Assembly: GCA_937873695.1 (NCBI GenBank)
Contig: CALMYL010000006.1
Coordinates: forward strand, 415,185 to 479,184
Length of the DNA: 64,000 nucleotides
From: an uncultured Ignavibacteria bacterium
GTDB lineage: Bacteria > Bacteroidota > Ignavibacteria > Tepidaquicellales > OLB5
Reading direction: 5' to 3'
A program made the translations under genes and the position numbers. The notes beneath the pieces are model-generated. The model was given only the letters and a program-made list of their open reading frames with translations. It was not told where the DNA came from and made no database searches. Positions 35,714 to 44,317 of this stretch are shown piece by piece; positions within the stretch are counted from its first letter, which is position 1, and every line of letters starts with the position of its first letter.

Positions 35714-37546
35714 ATGAAACGATTCAAACTTCTTGCAGTTTTAACTGCATTTTTATTCAGCGGGATTCTTTCCGCACAAGACGAGATCGGCTCCTCGCCG
35801 AGTACTAATCAGCCTACGGCCATAGAACAGCAGCGTGGTCAGTTCAATGAAGGCGACAGGTTTTACCCGGCGTACCTTGATGACCAGCTTAAAGCTGCCC
35901 AGGAATCAGGCAATGAAATTGAGGCTAAACGAATTATGGAACTGATGGATAGTAAGATTCCAGCCGTGAATAAATTCAACGCTATGGATCACAAAGCTGG
36001 GCTTGAAGTTCCGGTGCAGACCGGATCTGTTCAGCCGCCATTCAATTCTGACTGGTATAGCAATGATGTAACTGTTTACTCGGGTTCAGTTAAGTTTGGT
36101 GACCCGTATTTCAGACAGGTAGATATGAAAATGGGTGAAGACGGTAACATGTATGTTGCATATAACCGCGCCCCGGTATCCGGAACAAACGGCAGAATTG
36201 ACGTTTACAGGTCATCTAACGGCGGTGCGTCGTGGGTATATACAAACGGTATTCAGTATGCCGGAAGCTATATAGGTACTGTTAGCTTGCTTGTAGAGTT
36301 AAGAGACGGTGGCGGAAATCCTGATTCAACAAGGATCTTTGTATTCTACACTGTTTCATCAACAAGTAACAACGATGGAGCAACAATGTCTTTTGGCAGC
36401 TGGAGAAGGAACGGATCCGCCTGGTACGCAGGCAATATAGCTTCTCCGCCGGCAGGACAGGAGTATTCCTTTGCATCTGCAGTAAGCGATGGTGCATTCT
36501 ATACAACAGCAACCTGGATCGGCGTTATGTGCACAGAATCAAACAATGCACTGACAACCACCAATAATTTTAAATATTACAGAAGCGTTAACTGGGGTCA
36601 GACCTGGACAGGAGTTACATTTTCTTCAGGATGGAATGATTTCTATCCAAGTGCTGAATTAAGACCCGGTTCAGGCTCATCAAGTGATTCAGTGTGGATT
36701 GCCGTAGAAAGACGTTTCAGCGCTACAAATTATGAGATCAGGATAATCAGGACACCATGGACACCTGTGGCATCAAATAATACATACTTTGTTACTTCAG
36801 GCGGTTCAGGTGTAAAATATGAAAAACCGTCACTTACTGTTAAACAGAACAGGTCATGTGACTCTGCTATGTTTACAGTAACCAAGAACGGTGTTTCATA
36901 CTATTGCCCCACAGTAAACGGCGGAGGCGCATGGAGCGTTGACTTTACACTTGGCGGTACAAGTAACGGCAATAACAAAGCATTTACCTGGTGTTCGTCA
37001 AATCCAAATGGTAACGAGCCTTTCAATGGAATCTGGGTATCCAGTGATGGAGACTCAATTAACTTAAGAGTTGGCGGAAGGATTGGAAGTCTTGGAGCTA
37101 CTGTATACAAAAGGAACAGTAATACTGCATCAACATCCGTATCGCCAACTTGTATGGTTTATTCACCTGCACCCACTACCAGTTTATGCGCATTTTCATA
37201 TGCCGGTTTTGGGCCAACCAATATATATGCAAATCAGGAAGGTTTGATTACAGGTATTAATCAGAACAATACAGAGGTACCTGAACTGTATTCTTTAAGC
37301 CAGAATTATCCTAATCCGTTCAATCCGGTTACCAATATCAAGTTTTCAATTCCCGCAAGCGGAAATGTTAAACTGACAGTATTTGATATTACCGGAAGGG
37401 TAGCTGCTGTTCTTCTGGATAAGAATATGAATGCCGGAAATTATACCGCTGATTTTGATGCGTCGGGGCTTTCGAGCGGTATATACTTCTATACTTTATC
37501 TTCAGGTAGTTTTACCGATACCAAAAAGATGATTCTTGTAAAATAA
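35714..37546 (+). CDS. Exported sialidase-fold propeller protein with T9SS sorting domain (copy B)
   Basis: A 610-residue protein. The signal peptide spans residues 1-21 (LTAFLFSGILSAQ). A charged helix (LKAAQESGNEIEAKRIMEL, about 56-74) is the counterpart of that in copy A. Asp-box-containing blades follow (VYRSSNGGASWVYT; YRSVNWGQTWTGVT), and the type A sorting domain occupies about 525-610 (SQNYPNPFNPVTN). The start ATG 35714 follows CGGAGAAC by a few bases. Enzymatic residues are not assignable, and adhesion or binding is equally possible. It probably forms a functional pair with the divergent helical protein, as in copy A (inference). Confidence 0.87.
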   Translation: MKRFKLLAVLTAFLFSGILSAQDEIGSSPSTNQPTAIEQQRGQFNEGDRFYPAYLDDQLKAAQESGNEIEAKRIMELMDSKIPAVNKFNAMDHKAGLEVPVQTGSVQPPFNSDWYSNDVTVYSGSVKFGDPYFRQVDMKMGEDGNMYVAYNRAPVSGTNGRIDVYRSSNGGASWVYTNGIQYAGSYIGTVSLLVELRDGGGNPDSTRIFVFYTVSSTSNNDGATMSFGSWRRNGSAWYAGNIASPPAGQEYSFASAVSDGAFYTTATWIGVMCTESNNALTTTNNFKYYRSVNWGQTWTGVTFSSGWNDFYPSAELRPGSGSSSDSVWIAVERRFSATNYEIRIIRTPWTPVASNNTYFVTSGGSGVKYEKPSLTVKQNRSCDSAMFTVTKNGVSYYCPTVNGGGAWSVDFTLGGTSNGNNKAFTWCSSNPNGNEPFNGIWVSSDGDSINLRVGGRIGSLGATVYKRNSNTASTSVSPTCMVYSPAPTTSLCAFSYAGFGPTNIYANQEGLITGINQNNTEVPELYSLSQNYPNPFNPVTNIKFSIPASGNVKLTVFDITGRVAAVLLDKNMNAGNYTADFDASGLSSGIYFYTLSSGSFTDTKKMILVK

Positions 37547-37886
37547 TTGAACCGCCGGCTTCTTTTCGTTAAGCTTAAGAAATAAGTTAATTGAAACAGA
37601 GCTTCTTTATATTACCCCCGTAGTACAAAGGAAGAGGAAGCAGCGAGGACAAAAAACCGGCGGCGGGAATGGCCGCCCCGGTCTAAAGGGAGGGAACTTT
37701 ATTCTAAAGTTCCTTCTTTTATTATGTAAATACTGCATTTTCACAGAAATTGCAGGTGCTAAAATTACAGGTTTTATCGTTTGAATTGCCCCGGTTTTCT
37801 TTACATTTCTTTACATTTGTAGTAGTATTAATCAATTGATTTAATAACCATTAATTATTATTCTGTATTTAATAAAATAGCAAAAA
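37547..37886 (+). other. Intergenic region with two strong hairpins, possible structured RNA
   Basis: This 340 bp stretch has no plausible gene. It holds a GC-rich stem at about 37655-37682 (arms ACCGG plus GGCGG pairing with CCGCC plus CCGGT across one bulged base). A second stem, GGAACTTTA/TAAAGTTCC (37693-37713), is followed by TTCTTTT and acts as an intrinsic terminator. A purine-rich run (GGAAGAGGAAGCAGCGAGG) precedes the first stem. The whole could be a long 3' untranslated region of the T9SS gene or a small RNA. At its right end TACATTTG (37812-37819) fits a -7 element for the next gene. Confidence 0.5.
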
Positions 37887-38381
37887 ATGAAAAAAATAGC
37901 ATTAATAGCAGTTATTTTAGCCCTCGTTACAGGTATTTCATTTTCGCAGTTTAAAGAGATCCCAAATAAGACCAAAACTAAGCTTAAATCAGGTAACGGA
38001 CTTCTGCTTGGTTTCATAAATCCCAAGAATTTCTCTATATCTCATTCATTCAGTATGAATGTTATGACAGGCGGAAATACTTCAGTAAGTCTTGCATCTT
38101 ATACTGCAACTATGAATTATAAAGTGTTAAAGAACCTGAATCTGAGCGCTGATGTAACTATGCAGTATTCACCATATGCGTCAATAGGCTCAAACAATCC
38201 TGCTATAAATAAAGATTTCCAGAATTCTTTGAACGGAATTAATCTAAGCAGAGTATCGCTTGATTACAGCCCAGCAAAGGATATGCACATAAGCATAAAT
38301 TATTTTAACACCAAAGGCAGTTATTACGGTTACGATAATTATTACAACAGTTATTACAATCCATACTGGCTTGGCAGGTAA
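37887..38381 (+). CDS. Small exported hypothetical protein
   Basis: A 164-residue protein with a clear signal peptide (residues 1-20, ALVTGISFSQ). The mature part alternates polar and hydrophobic residues in short strands (ISHSFSMNVMTG, YTATMNYKVLKNLNLSADVTMQYS, RVSLDYSPAKDMHISINYF), resembling outer-membrane beta-strands. It ends with a Tyr/Asn-rich tail (GYDNYYNSYYNPYW). It is too short for a usual barrel, so an outer-membrane-associated or oligomeric beta protein is a guess. It is followed after 45 nt by the LytR_C gene and may be the first gene of that transcript. No family is recognised. Confidence 0.7.
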   Translation: MKKIALIAVILALVTGISFSQFKEIPNKTKTKLKSGNGLLLGFINPKNFSISHSFSMNVMTGGNTSVSLASYTATMNYKVLKNLNLSADVTMQYSPYASIGSNNPAINKDFQNSLNGINLSRVSLDYSPAKDMHISINYFNTKGSYYGYDNYYNSYYNPYWLGR

Positions 38382-38426
38382 AAGCCGGAGCCGGTTACAA
38401 CATTCATTTAATTAATACGGTTATTA

Positions 38427-38942
38427 ATGCCACAGGCAAATTCAGGTGAATTTGTAAGTAAGTTCAAAAATTATTCCATTAACATTTTAATTGTTCTGCT
38501 GGCAGTTGTAACAATTTACCTTTTCTATAATCTTTTTAAGCGCCTTACAACTCCCCAAACAGATGTGAAAACGCAGGTAGTTGATTCAACTACCTATCTA
38601 ACCAAGCAGCCATCCGGCGGCACACTGCAAATAGATGTGCAAAACGGCTGCGGAGTATCAGGCATAGCCGATAAATTCACAGAATACCTGCGCACAAAAG
38701 GATTTGATGTGGTTGAAATGGGCAACTTCACTACCCAGGATATTAAAACAACTATGGTTATAGACCGCGCCGGTAATATGAAAAACGCCAAACGCGTCGC
38801 CCAGTCTTTGGGTGTGTCTGATAAATTTGTAATTCAGCAGATGAATAAAAACTATTTCCTTGATGCGACTGTTGTTATAGGGAAAGATTACGAAGAACTC
38901 ATGCCGTTTAAGCACCAAACTGAGACTCAAACAAAACCATAA
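38427..38942 (+). CDS. LytR C-terminal domain membrane protein
   Basis: A 171-residue protein with one N-terminal membrane helix (about residues 19-38, ILIVLLAVVTIYLFYNLF). A linker leads to a LytR_C domain (about 66-160) with LQIDVQNGCGVSGIADKFTEYL and VIDRAGNMKNAKRVAQSL. In other bacteria this domain is attached to LytR-CpsA-Psr wall-polymer ligases; here it stands alone, facing the periplasm. It is located directly before rsfS, an arrangement I recall from related genomes. It ends at a palindrome (38952-38980) that may terminate the transcript. Confidence 0.85.
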   Translation: MPQANSGEFVSKFKNYSINILIVLLAVVTIYLFYNLFKRLTTPQTDVKTQVVDSTTYLTKQPSGGTLQIDVQNGCGVSGIADKFTEYLRTKGFDVVEMGNFTTQDIKTTMVIDRAGNMKNAKRVAQSLGVSDKFVIQQMNKNYFLDATVVIGKDYEELMPFKHQTETQTKP

Positions 38943-38951
38943 TTTCTTTCT

Positions 38952-38980
38952 TGGAGTGCATTGACTGTGTCAATGCTCCA
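38952..38980. repeat. Palindrome after the LytR_C gene
   Basis: TGGAG-T-GCATTGAC (38952-38965) pairs with GTCAATGCTCCA (38969-38980) with one bulged T. It shares the TTGAC/GTCAA core with the repeat after miaA (26303-26344). Confidence 0.6.
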
Positions 38981-39018
38981 TCAAATTTTAAAAAAAATAT
39001 ATAGAAAGTTTATACAAT

Positions 39019-39516
39019 TTGGATTCCAAAACACTTGCTTTTAAACTCGCAGAGCTTGCCTTGACCAAAAAGGCTGATGATATCAGAATACTTGATCTTA
39101 GGAAAATTACCACAATTGCGGATTTTTTTGTGATATGTACGGCGCATTCAGAACCGCAGGTTAAAGCTGTGGCAGATGCTGTACTGGAAGGCGCAAAAAA
39201 GGACGGTGAAACCGTTTGGCACAAAGAAGGCACAAATATGAGATCTTGGGTGCTTCTTGATTTTGTTGATGTTGTAGTACATATATTTCTTAAGGATACA
39301 CGCAGTTTTTATTCCCTTGAAAAACTGTGGGGAGACGCCGAGATCACTGAAATAACGGACGAGGCACCTAAGGGAAAAGTTATGACAAACGCAGCCAAAC
39401 CGAAAGCGGTAAAAAAGCCTGCAGTAAAGAAATCAGCAGCGAAGAAAAAACCTGCACCTAAAAATCCGGCGGCTAAGAAACCAGTGGCAAAAAGAAAGCC
39501 GGCTTCGAAAAAATAA
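39019..39516 (+). CDS. rsfS: Ribosome silencing factor RsfS with Lys/Ala/Pro-rich tail
   Basis: A 165-residue protein that binds L14 of the large ribosomal subunit and blocks subunit joining when nutrients are short. The core (residues 1-115) has KKADDIRILDLRKITTIADF, THSE-type segment ICTAHSEPQVKAVAD, and SWVLLDFVDVVVHIF. The start is TTG at 39019, directly before DSKTLAFKLAEL; no ATG suits. Residues about 123-165 are an unusual 43-residue tail of KKPA-type repeats like histone H1, absent from typical RsfS, which could add RNA affinity (inference). An intrinsic terminator follows. Confidence 0.93.
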   Translation: MDSKTLAFKLAELALTKKADDIRILDLRKITTIADFFVICTAHSEPQVKAVADAVLEGAKKDGETVWHKEGTNMRSWVLLDFVDVVVHIFLKDTRSFYSLEKLWGDAEITEITDEAPKGKVMTNAAKPKAVKKPAVKKSAAKKKPAPKNPAAKKPVAKRKPASKK

Positions 39517-39545
39517 TTAATTATTTTCACCATATTAGTGGAAAC

Positions 39546-39574
39546 AAAAACGGGCTTTAAAAAAGCCCGTTTTA
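39546..39574. terminator. Bidirectional terminator between rsfS and accC
   Basis: The arms AAAACGGGCTTT and AAAGCCCGTTTT are separated by a few A; flanking A/T runs serve both convergent genes. Confidence 0.9.
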
Positions 39575-39611
39575 ATTTGTAATTTGTAATTTGTAATATT
39601 AAATCTGTAAT
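39574..39611. repeat. Degenerate heptamer array
   Basis: Three exact AATTTGT units (39574-39594) are followed by two diverged units, one being AATCTGT (39602-39608), all in a strict 7 nt period. The array stops three bases before the accC stop codon. Confidence 0.8.
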
Positions 39612-39613
39612 CC

Positions 39614-40951
39614 CTATGCCAATCCGTATTTTTCAATAAAGCTGGTATCAAAATCACCGTCAATGAATTTCTCATGACGCATAACCTTTTTGTGGAAAGG
39701 TATTGTAGTATACACGCCTTCAATTATAAATTCATCCAGTGCTCTGTACATTCTTTTGATCGCTTCTTCCCTGTCATCAGCTGTTACTATCAGCTTTGCT
39801 ATCATACTATCGTAGAACGGCGGTATATAGTAATTCGCATAAGCATGAGTATCCACACGGACTCCGATACCGCCCGGCATATGGAAAGAGGTTATTTTAC
39901 CGGGTGAGGGAGCAAAATTTTTATCAGGATTTTCAGCATTTATTCTGCATTCAATTGAGTGTCCGGTACGTTTTACATCCTTCACTTTCAGCTTTAACCC
40001 CGAGGCGACAGCTATTTGTTCGCGGATAAGATCTACACCTGTAACCTGTTCGGTTACCGGATGCTCAACCTGTATACGGGTATTCATTTCCATGAAATAG
40101 AAATTTTTGTTCTTATCAACTATGAACTCAACAGTGCCCGCTCCTTCGTAATTAACAGATTTGGCGCCCTTTACGGCTGCTGCGCCCATTGCCTCGCGAA
40201 TTTCATCCGTAATAAACGGCGAAGGGGTTTCTTCTATAAGCTTTTGGTGCCTGCGCTGAACAGAACAATCACGTTCACCAAGATGTACTACATTCCCGAA
40301 CTGGTCGCCAAGCACCTGTATTTCAATGTGCCTGGGATTTTCAACAAACTTTTCAACATATACTTCACCGTTTCCAAATGCGTTAAGAGCTTCATTGGTT
40401 GCCATATTGAAAGCAGTCTCCATTTCGCTATCCTGGTTAACTATCCTCATACCTTTGCCCCCGCCTCCGGCAGAAGCTTTTATAAGTACGGGGTAACCAA
40501 ACTCTGCGGCTATCTTCTTTGCGTCTTCAACGCTTGAGATCACTCCATCGCTGCCGGGAACAACGGGTACACCAGATTTTCTCATTGTGTCTTTTGCGTA
40601 GGCCTTATCACCCATTGATTTTATCATATCAGCGGATGGTCCGATAAACTTGATCTCTGATTCCCTGCAAATTTCCGAAAATTCAGCATTTTCGGCAAGG
40701 AATCCGTATCCAGGGTGTATTGCATCCGCATTGGTAATTTCCGCCGCGGCAATTATTCTGGGAATACTTAAGTAACTCTCTCTTGATGGCGGGGGGCCTA
40801 TACATACCGCCTCGTCAGCAAACCTTACATGCAGAGATTCTTTATCTGCTTCGGAATATACGGCAACTGTTTTGATGCCCATATCCCTGCAGGTCCGTAT
40901 TATTCTCAGGGCTATTTCGCCCCTGTTGGCAATTAATATTTTATTTAACAA
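39614..40951 (-). CDS. accC: Acetyl-CoA carboxylase, biotin carboxylase subunit
   Basis: A 445-residue ATP-grasp enzyme that carboxylates biotin on AccB in the first step of fatty acid synthesis. The N-terminal [20 protein letters not shown], the glycine-rich ATP loop [14 protein letters not shown] (about residues 159-172), [15 protein letters not shown] (about 219-233) and the catalytic [14 protein letters not shown] (about 285-298) are all present. The length is normal. It lies 74 nt after accB in the usual accB-accC order. The carboxyltransferase subunits are not in the window. Confidence 0.97.
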   Translation of the reverse strand: MLNKILIANRGEIALRIIRTCRDMGIKTVAVYSEADKESLHVRFADEAVCIGPPPSRESYLSIPRIIAAAEITNADAIHPGYGFLAENAEFSEICRESEIKFIGPSADMIKSMGDKAYAKDTMRKSGVPVVPGSDGVISSVEDAKKIAAEFGYPVLIKASAGGGGKGMRIVNQDSEMETAFNMATNEALNAFGNGEVYVEKFVENPRHIEIQVLGDQFGNVVHLGERDCSVQRRHQKLIEETPSPFITDEIREAMGAAAVKGAKSVNYEGAGTVEFIVDKNKNFYFMEMNTRIQVEHPVTEQVTGVDLIREQIAVASGLKLKVKDVKRTGHSIECRINAENPDKNFAPSPGKITSFHMPGGIGVRVDTHAYANYYIPPFYDSMIAKLIVTADDREEAIKRMYRALDEFIIEGVYTTIPFHKKVMRHEKFIDGDFDTSFIEKYGLA

Positions 40952-41025
40952 TTTTTTAGGTAGTCTTTATAATATTTTTAAAGAGCCGGAAAAATTTCGG
41001 CTCCATTGCAGTGTATGAAGCCTCT

Positions 41026-41535
41026 TTAGTTGGGCTCTACAAGGAAAAGTACCTGGTTGTATTCAACCGGCTGTGCATTTTCAACAAGTATCTTTGTTAT
41101 TTTGCCTTCGTATTCGCATTCAATCTCATTCATCAGTTTCATAGCCTCAATGATACACAGTATATTCCCTTTTGAAACCTGCTGGCCCACTGCTACGTAT
41201 GGATCTGCATTTGGAGAAGGGGCGCGGTAGAACGTCCCCACTATTGGTGAACGAACTTCAATTAAGTCCTTTCCGCCGGCAGAAATGTTTTCTTTCTTCT
41301 CATCGGTCTTAACTGCCGGTGCAGTTGGCGAAGCCGCTACGGGAGCTGCTGCCTGTGGTGCCTGCTGCATCGGTGGTGCAGCATAGGTTATCATCTGCGG
41401 TGCCTGCACGGCTTCCTGCGGTTTTGATTTTACAACTCTAACCCTGGTGCCTTCTTCTTCGATCTCGATCTCATTGATCTCGCCTGATTCCAGGATCTTT
41501 AAAAGCTTTTTGATGTAGTTTAGATCAGTTTTCAT
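41026..41535 (-). CDS. accB: Acetyl-CoA carboxylase biotin carboxyl carrier protein
   Basis: A 169-residue carrier. I prefer ATG at 41535 ([16 protein letters not shown], the normal AccB start) to one seven codons upstream. The N-terminal helix is followed by an Ala/Pro/Gln-rich flexible linker (about residues 55-95, [14 protein letters not shown]). The biotinyl domain has the attachment lysine in [13 protein letters not shown]. It is co-transcribed with accC. The 212 bp between accB and the upstream efp gene contain a CCCGC/GCGGG palindrome (41717-41739). Confidence 0.95.
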   Translation of the reverse strand: MKTDLNYIKKLLKILESGEINEIEIEEEGTRVRVVKSKPQEAVQAPQMITYAAPPMQQAPQAAAPVAASPTAPAVKTDEKKENISAGGKDLIEVRSPIVGTFYRAPSPNADPYVAVGQQVSKGNILCIIEAMKLMNEIECEYEGKITKILVENAQPVEYNQVLFLVEPN

Positions 41536-41716
41536 TTGCTTTAATTTTATCCTCACATTGTTAATAGATTGTGGGTGTTAGACATTTTTGTCTTCAATTT
41601 TTACTGCTTATATTCTTTAAAAAATCTGAATTTATGTTTCTAATGTTTTTTGTTTCCTTATTTGCTTTTGACTCTATTTTTGCTTTCAGCTTTTTCACTT
41701 TCTGCGTTTCCTGCAG

Positions 41717-41739
41717 TCCCGCTTTTTTACTTAGCGGGA
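41717..41739. repeat. TCCCGC...GCGGGA palindrome
   Basis: Arms TCCCGC (41717-41722) and GCGGGA (41734-41739) surround an AT-rich 11 nt loop, between efp and accB. Similar palindromes lie at 51563 and 55132. Confidence 0.55.
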
Positions 41740-41747
41740 TGTTTTTA

Positions 41748-42311
41748 TTACTTCTTCACTCTCTCAAGATAAGCGGCATTCCTTGTATCAACTTTAATTA
41801 CATCACCTTCATTAATGAACATTGGTACATTCACTGTTGCCCCCGTTTCAACTACTACGGGTTTCGTACCGCCTGTTGCGGTATCGCCTTTGTTGCCGGG
41901 CGGTGCTTCTATTACTTTTAGTTCTACGTGAGGGGGAATTTCTACTGTAACCGGTTTTTCACCGTCAAACATAATCTGGCAATTTTCGCTTTCCTTCAGG
42001 TACTGTGCCTGGTCGCCAACTATATCATCAGCGATAGATACCTGGTCATAATTGTTGTTATCCATAAATACATAGCCTGAACCATCGTGGTAAAGGTATT
42101 GGTATTCGCGTGTTTCCATTCTAACAACTTCAATTTCTTCCCCTGAACGGAAGCGGTTTTCAATTGTCTTTCCATTTTTCAGATTCTTCATCTTCACCTG
42201 GTAAAATGCTCTCAGGTTTCCGGGTGTTCTGTGTTCCCATTTGATGACGATGTGAAGCTCTCCATTGTACTTTATTACTAAGCCGTTGCGCAGATCTGAT
42301 GTTGAACCCAT
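41748..42311 (-). CDS. efp: Elongation factor P with Asn at the modification site
   Basis: A 187-residue three-domain factor that relieves ribosome stalling at polyproline stretches. The N-terminal KOW-like domain carries the loop HRTPGNLRAF. The residue normally lysylated, rhamnosylated or aminopentanolated (Lys34 or Arg32 in other bacteria) is Asn32 here, so none of the known modifications could occur. The remaining domains are standard (NRFRSGEEIEVV; GDQAQYLKESENCQIMF; ETGATVNVPMFINEGDVIKV). A TTG-N20-TATATTTG promoter is seen about 130 nt upstream. Confidence 0.95.
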   Translation of the reverse strand: MGSTSDLRNGLVIKYNGELHIVIKWEHRTPGNLRAFYQVKMKNLKNGKTIENRFRSGEEIEVVRMETREYQYLYHDGSGYVFMDNNNYDQVSIADDIVGDQAQYLKESENCQIMFDGEKPVTVEIPPHVELKVIEAPPGNKGDTATGGTKPVVVETGATVNVPMFINEGDVIKVDTRNAAYLERVKK

Positions 42312-42439
42312 AAAATGCCCAAATTCTCCTTATTTTATTGTTATCGATTTTGAGTGATTTTTACTCTGATTTGATTGAAATTACGGGCATTTTGATCAAA
42401 AACACCTCAAAATACCCTCATTTCGGTTAAAAACATTCA

Positions 42440-42470
42440 CAAATATACTTATCTGCAGAGTTAATATCAA
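42440..42470 (-). promoter_or_regulatory. TTG-N20-TAnnTTTG promoter of efp
   Basis: Read leftward: TTG (42470-42468), 20 nt, TATATTTG (42447-42440). It predicts an efp leader of about 120 nt, in the 306 bp gap shared with the divergent exported-protein gene. Confidence 0.6.
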
Positions 42471-42520
42471 TGTTCTATATCATATTCTAGGCAGCCTGTG
42501 ATATCTGAGAGTAATTGTAA

Positions 42521-42532
42521 GTTCTATAGAAC
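42521..42532. promoter_or_regulatory. Perfect 12 bp palindrome, candidate operator
   Basis: GTTCTATAGAAC lies between the divergent efp and exported-protein promoters. A partial copy (GTTCTATA, from about 42472) lies nearer efp. This is the only other structure in the 306 bp gap besides the promoter elements. Confidence 0.45.
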
Positions 42533-42575
42533 ATAATACTTTCTGAAGCAAGTAGGTATTATATATTTTATTAAC

Positions 42576-42583
42576 TATCTTTG
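42576..42583 (+). promoter_or_regulatory. -7 element of the small exported-protein gene
   Basis: TATCTTTG fits TAnnTTTG, 34 nt before the start codon at 42618. No TTTG at the expected upstream distance. Confidence 0.5.
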
Positions 42584-42617
42584 CAGTAACATTTTAATAA
42601 CCAATAAATAAAACCAA

Positions 42618-42977
42618 ATGAAAAGAATTCTTGTAGCAGCTTCAATGTTGGCAGTTTTTTTCCTTTTTGCCGAAAGCAGCACCCAGTCTCAGGCGCTTTA
42701 TTTCTTTGTAACCAATAACACCGGTGTTACGCTGAATAACATCTACGTTACTCCCGCGGAAACAGGTAACTGGGGAAATGACATTCTGCCAAACGACCTG
42801 TTTGAAAACAGTACATCTGTCAGGGTTGATATTCCTGCAGATTACGGCGCAACTTGCATGTTTGATATGAAAATAACCGATTTGGCAGGCAATTCTATTA
42901 CTTTTTCCGGCATGGATGCCTGCAAGCTGCATACCCTGATCCTGAATGCAGATGGTACATACACTGCCATGGAATAA
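42618..42977 (+). CDS. Small exported protein with a compact beta domain
   Basis: A 119-residue protein with signal peptide (residues 1-24, VFFLFAESSTQSQ) and a single small domain. The domain begins YFFVTNNTGVTLNNIYVTPAETGNWGND, in two short pieces, and contains a pair of Cys (ATCMFDMKITD and MDACKLHTL) that probably form a disulfide. I recall many periplasmic proteins with the same pattern (N-N-TG, YV-P, WG-D-L, C-x-D, C near the end), but no function is known to me. It is monocistronic, with its own promoter element and a terminator. Confidence 0.8.
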   Translation: MKRILVAASMLAVFFLFAESSTQSQALYFFVTNNTGVTLNNIYVTPAETGNWGNDILPNDLFENSTSVRVDIPADYGATCMFDMKITDLAGNSITFSGMDACKLHTLILNADGTYTAME

Positions 42978-43003
42978 TTCAGCAATCCTGCATAATTTTT
43001 TGT

Positions 43004-43038
43004 GCCTGCCCCTCTTTACCGGGCGGGCTTTTTTATTT
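43004..43038 (+). terminator. Intrinsic terminator
   Basis: GCCTGCCC (43004-43011) pairs with GGGCGGGC (43021-43028, one G-T pair), followed by TTTTTTATTTT. Confidence 0.9.
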
Positions 43039-43081
43039 TACATTGAATAAATCTGCATTTTTCGGTATTTTTACGTTTTAC

Positions 43082-43101
43082 TTACTGAATTTCTTCAGTA
43101 A
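43082..43101 (+). promoter_or_regulatory. Inverted repeat in the gapA upstream region
   Basis: Perfect 8 bp arms TTACTGAA and TTCAGTAA around TTTC, 39 nt before the gapA start codon. It could be an operator or a 5' mRNA-stabilising stem. A good ribosome site AGGAG lies between it and the start. Confidence 0.5.
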
Positions 43102-43133
43102 TCAAAGAACTTAAAAGTAGAACAGGAGTTTAA

Positions 43134-44186
<1,053 letters not shown>

Positions 44187-44203
44187 TCTTTTCATTGCAA
44201 TAA

Positions 44204-44304
44204 AAACCACTGAAGTGGTTTAGTGAAAAATATAATTTTATGGCCCACGGCTTAAGCCGTGGGCTAAGAATATAAATGATAATTGAAACCGTTTCAACGG
44301 TTTC
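44204..44304. repeat. Cluster of three different palindromes between gapA and pgk
   Basis: Three units occur in a row. AAACCACT/AGTGGTTT spans 44204-44221. A perfect 22 bp palindrome with arm GCCCACGGCTT spans 44243-44264. GAAACCGTT/AACGGTTTC spans 44285-44304. They resemble REP-like elements that are mobilised by RAYT transposases (inference); no such gene is in the window. The last unit ends 13 nt before the pgk start. Confidence 0.75.
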
Positions 44305-44317
44305 TAAAAGTGAATAT

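Noticed and set aside
37620-37680. Possible SRP RNA because of a GGAAGAGGAAGCAGC-like stretch
   Set aside because: The 5' partner strand (GTCAGG...CC) and the correct spacing of the GGAA loop are missing.
38594-38791. Minus-strand frame inside the LytR_C gene
   Set aside because: No start-site support or family resemblance, and it is covered by a recognised domain on the plus strand.
39574-39611. Heptamer arrays as CRISPR remnants
   Set aside because: Units are 7 nt with no unique spacers and no cas genes are nearby.
44276-44317. Upstream start for pgk
   Set aside because: The extra residues are encoded by the third palindrome and are not part of the PGK family N terminus.
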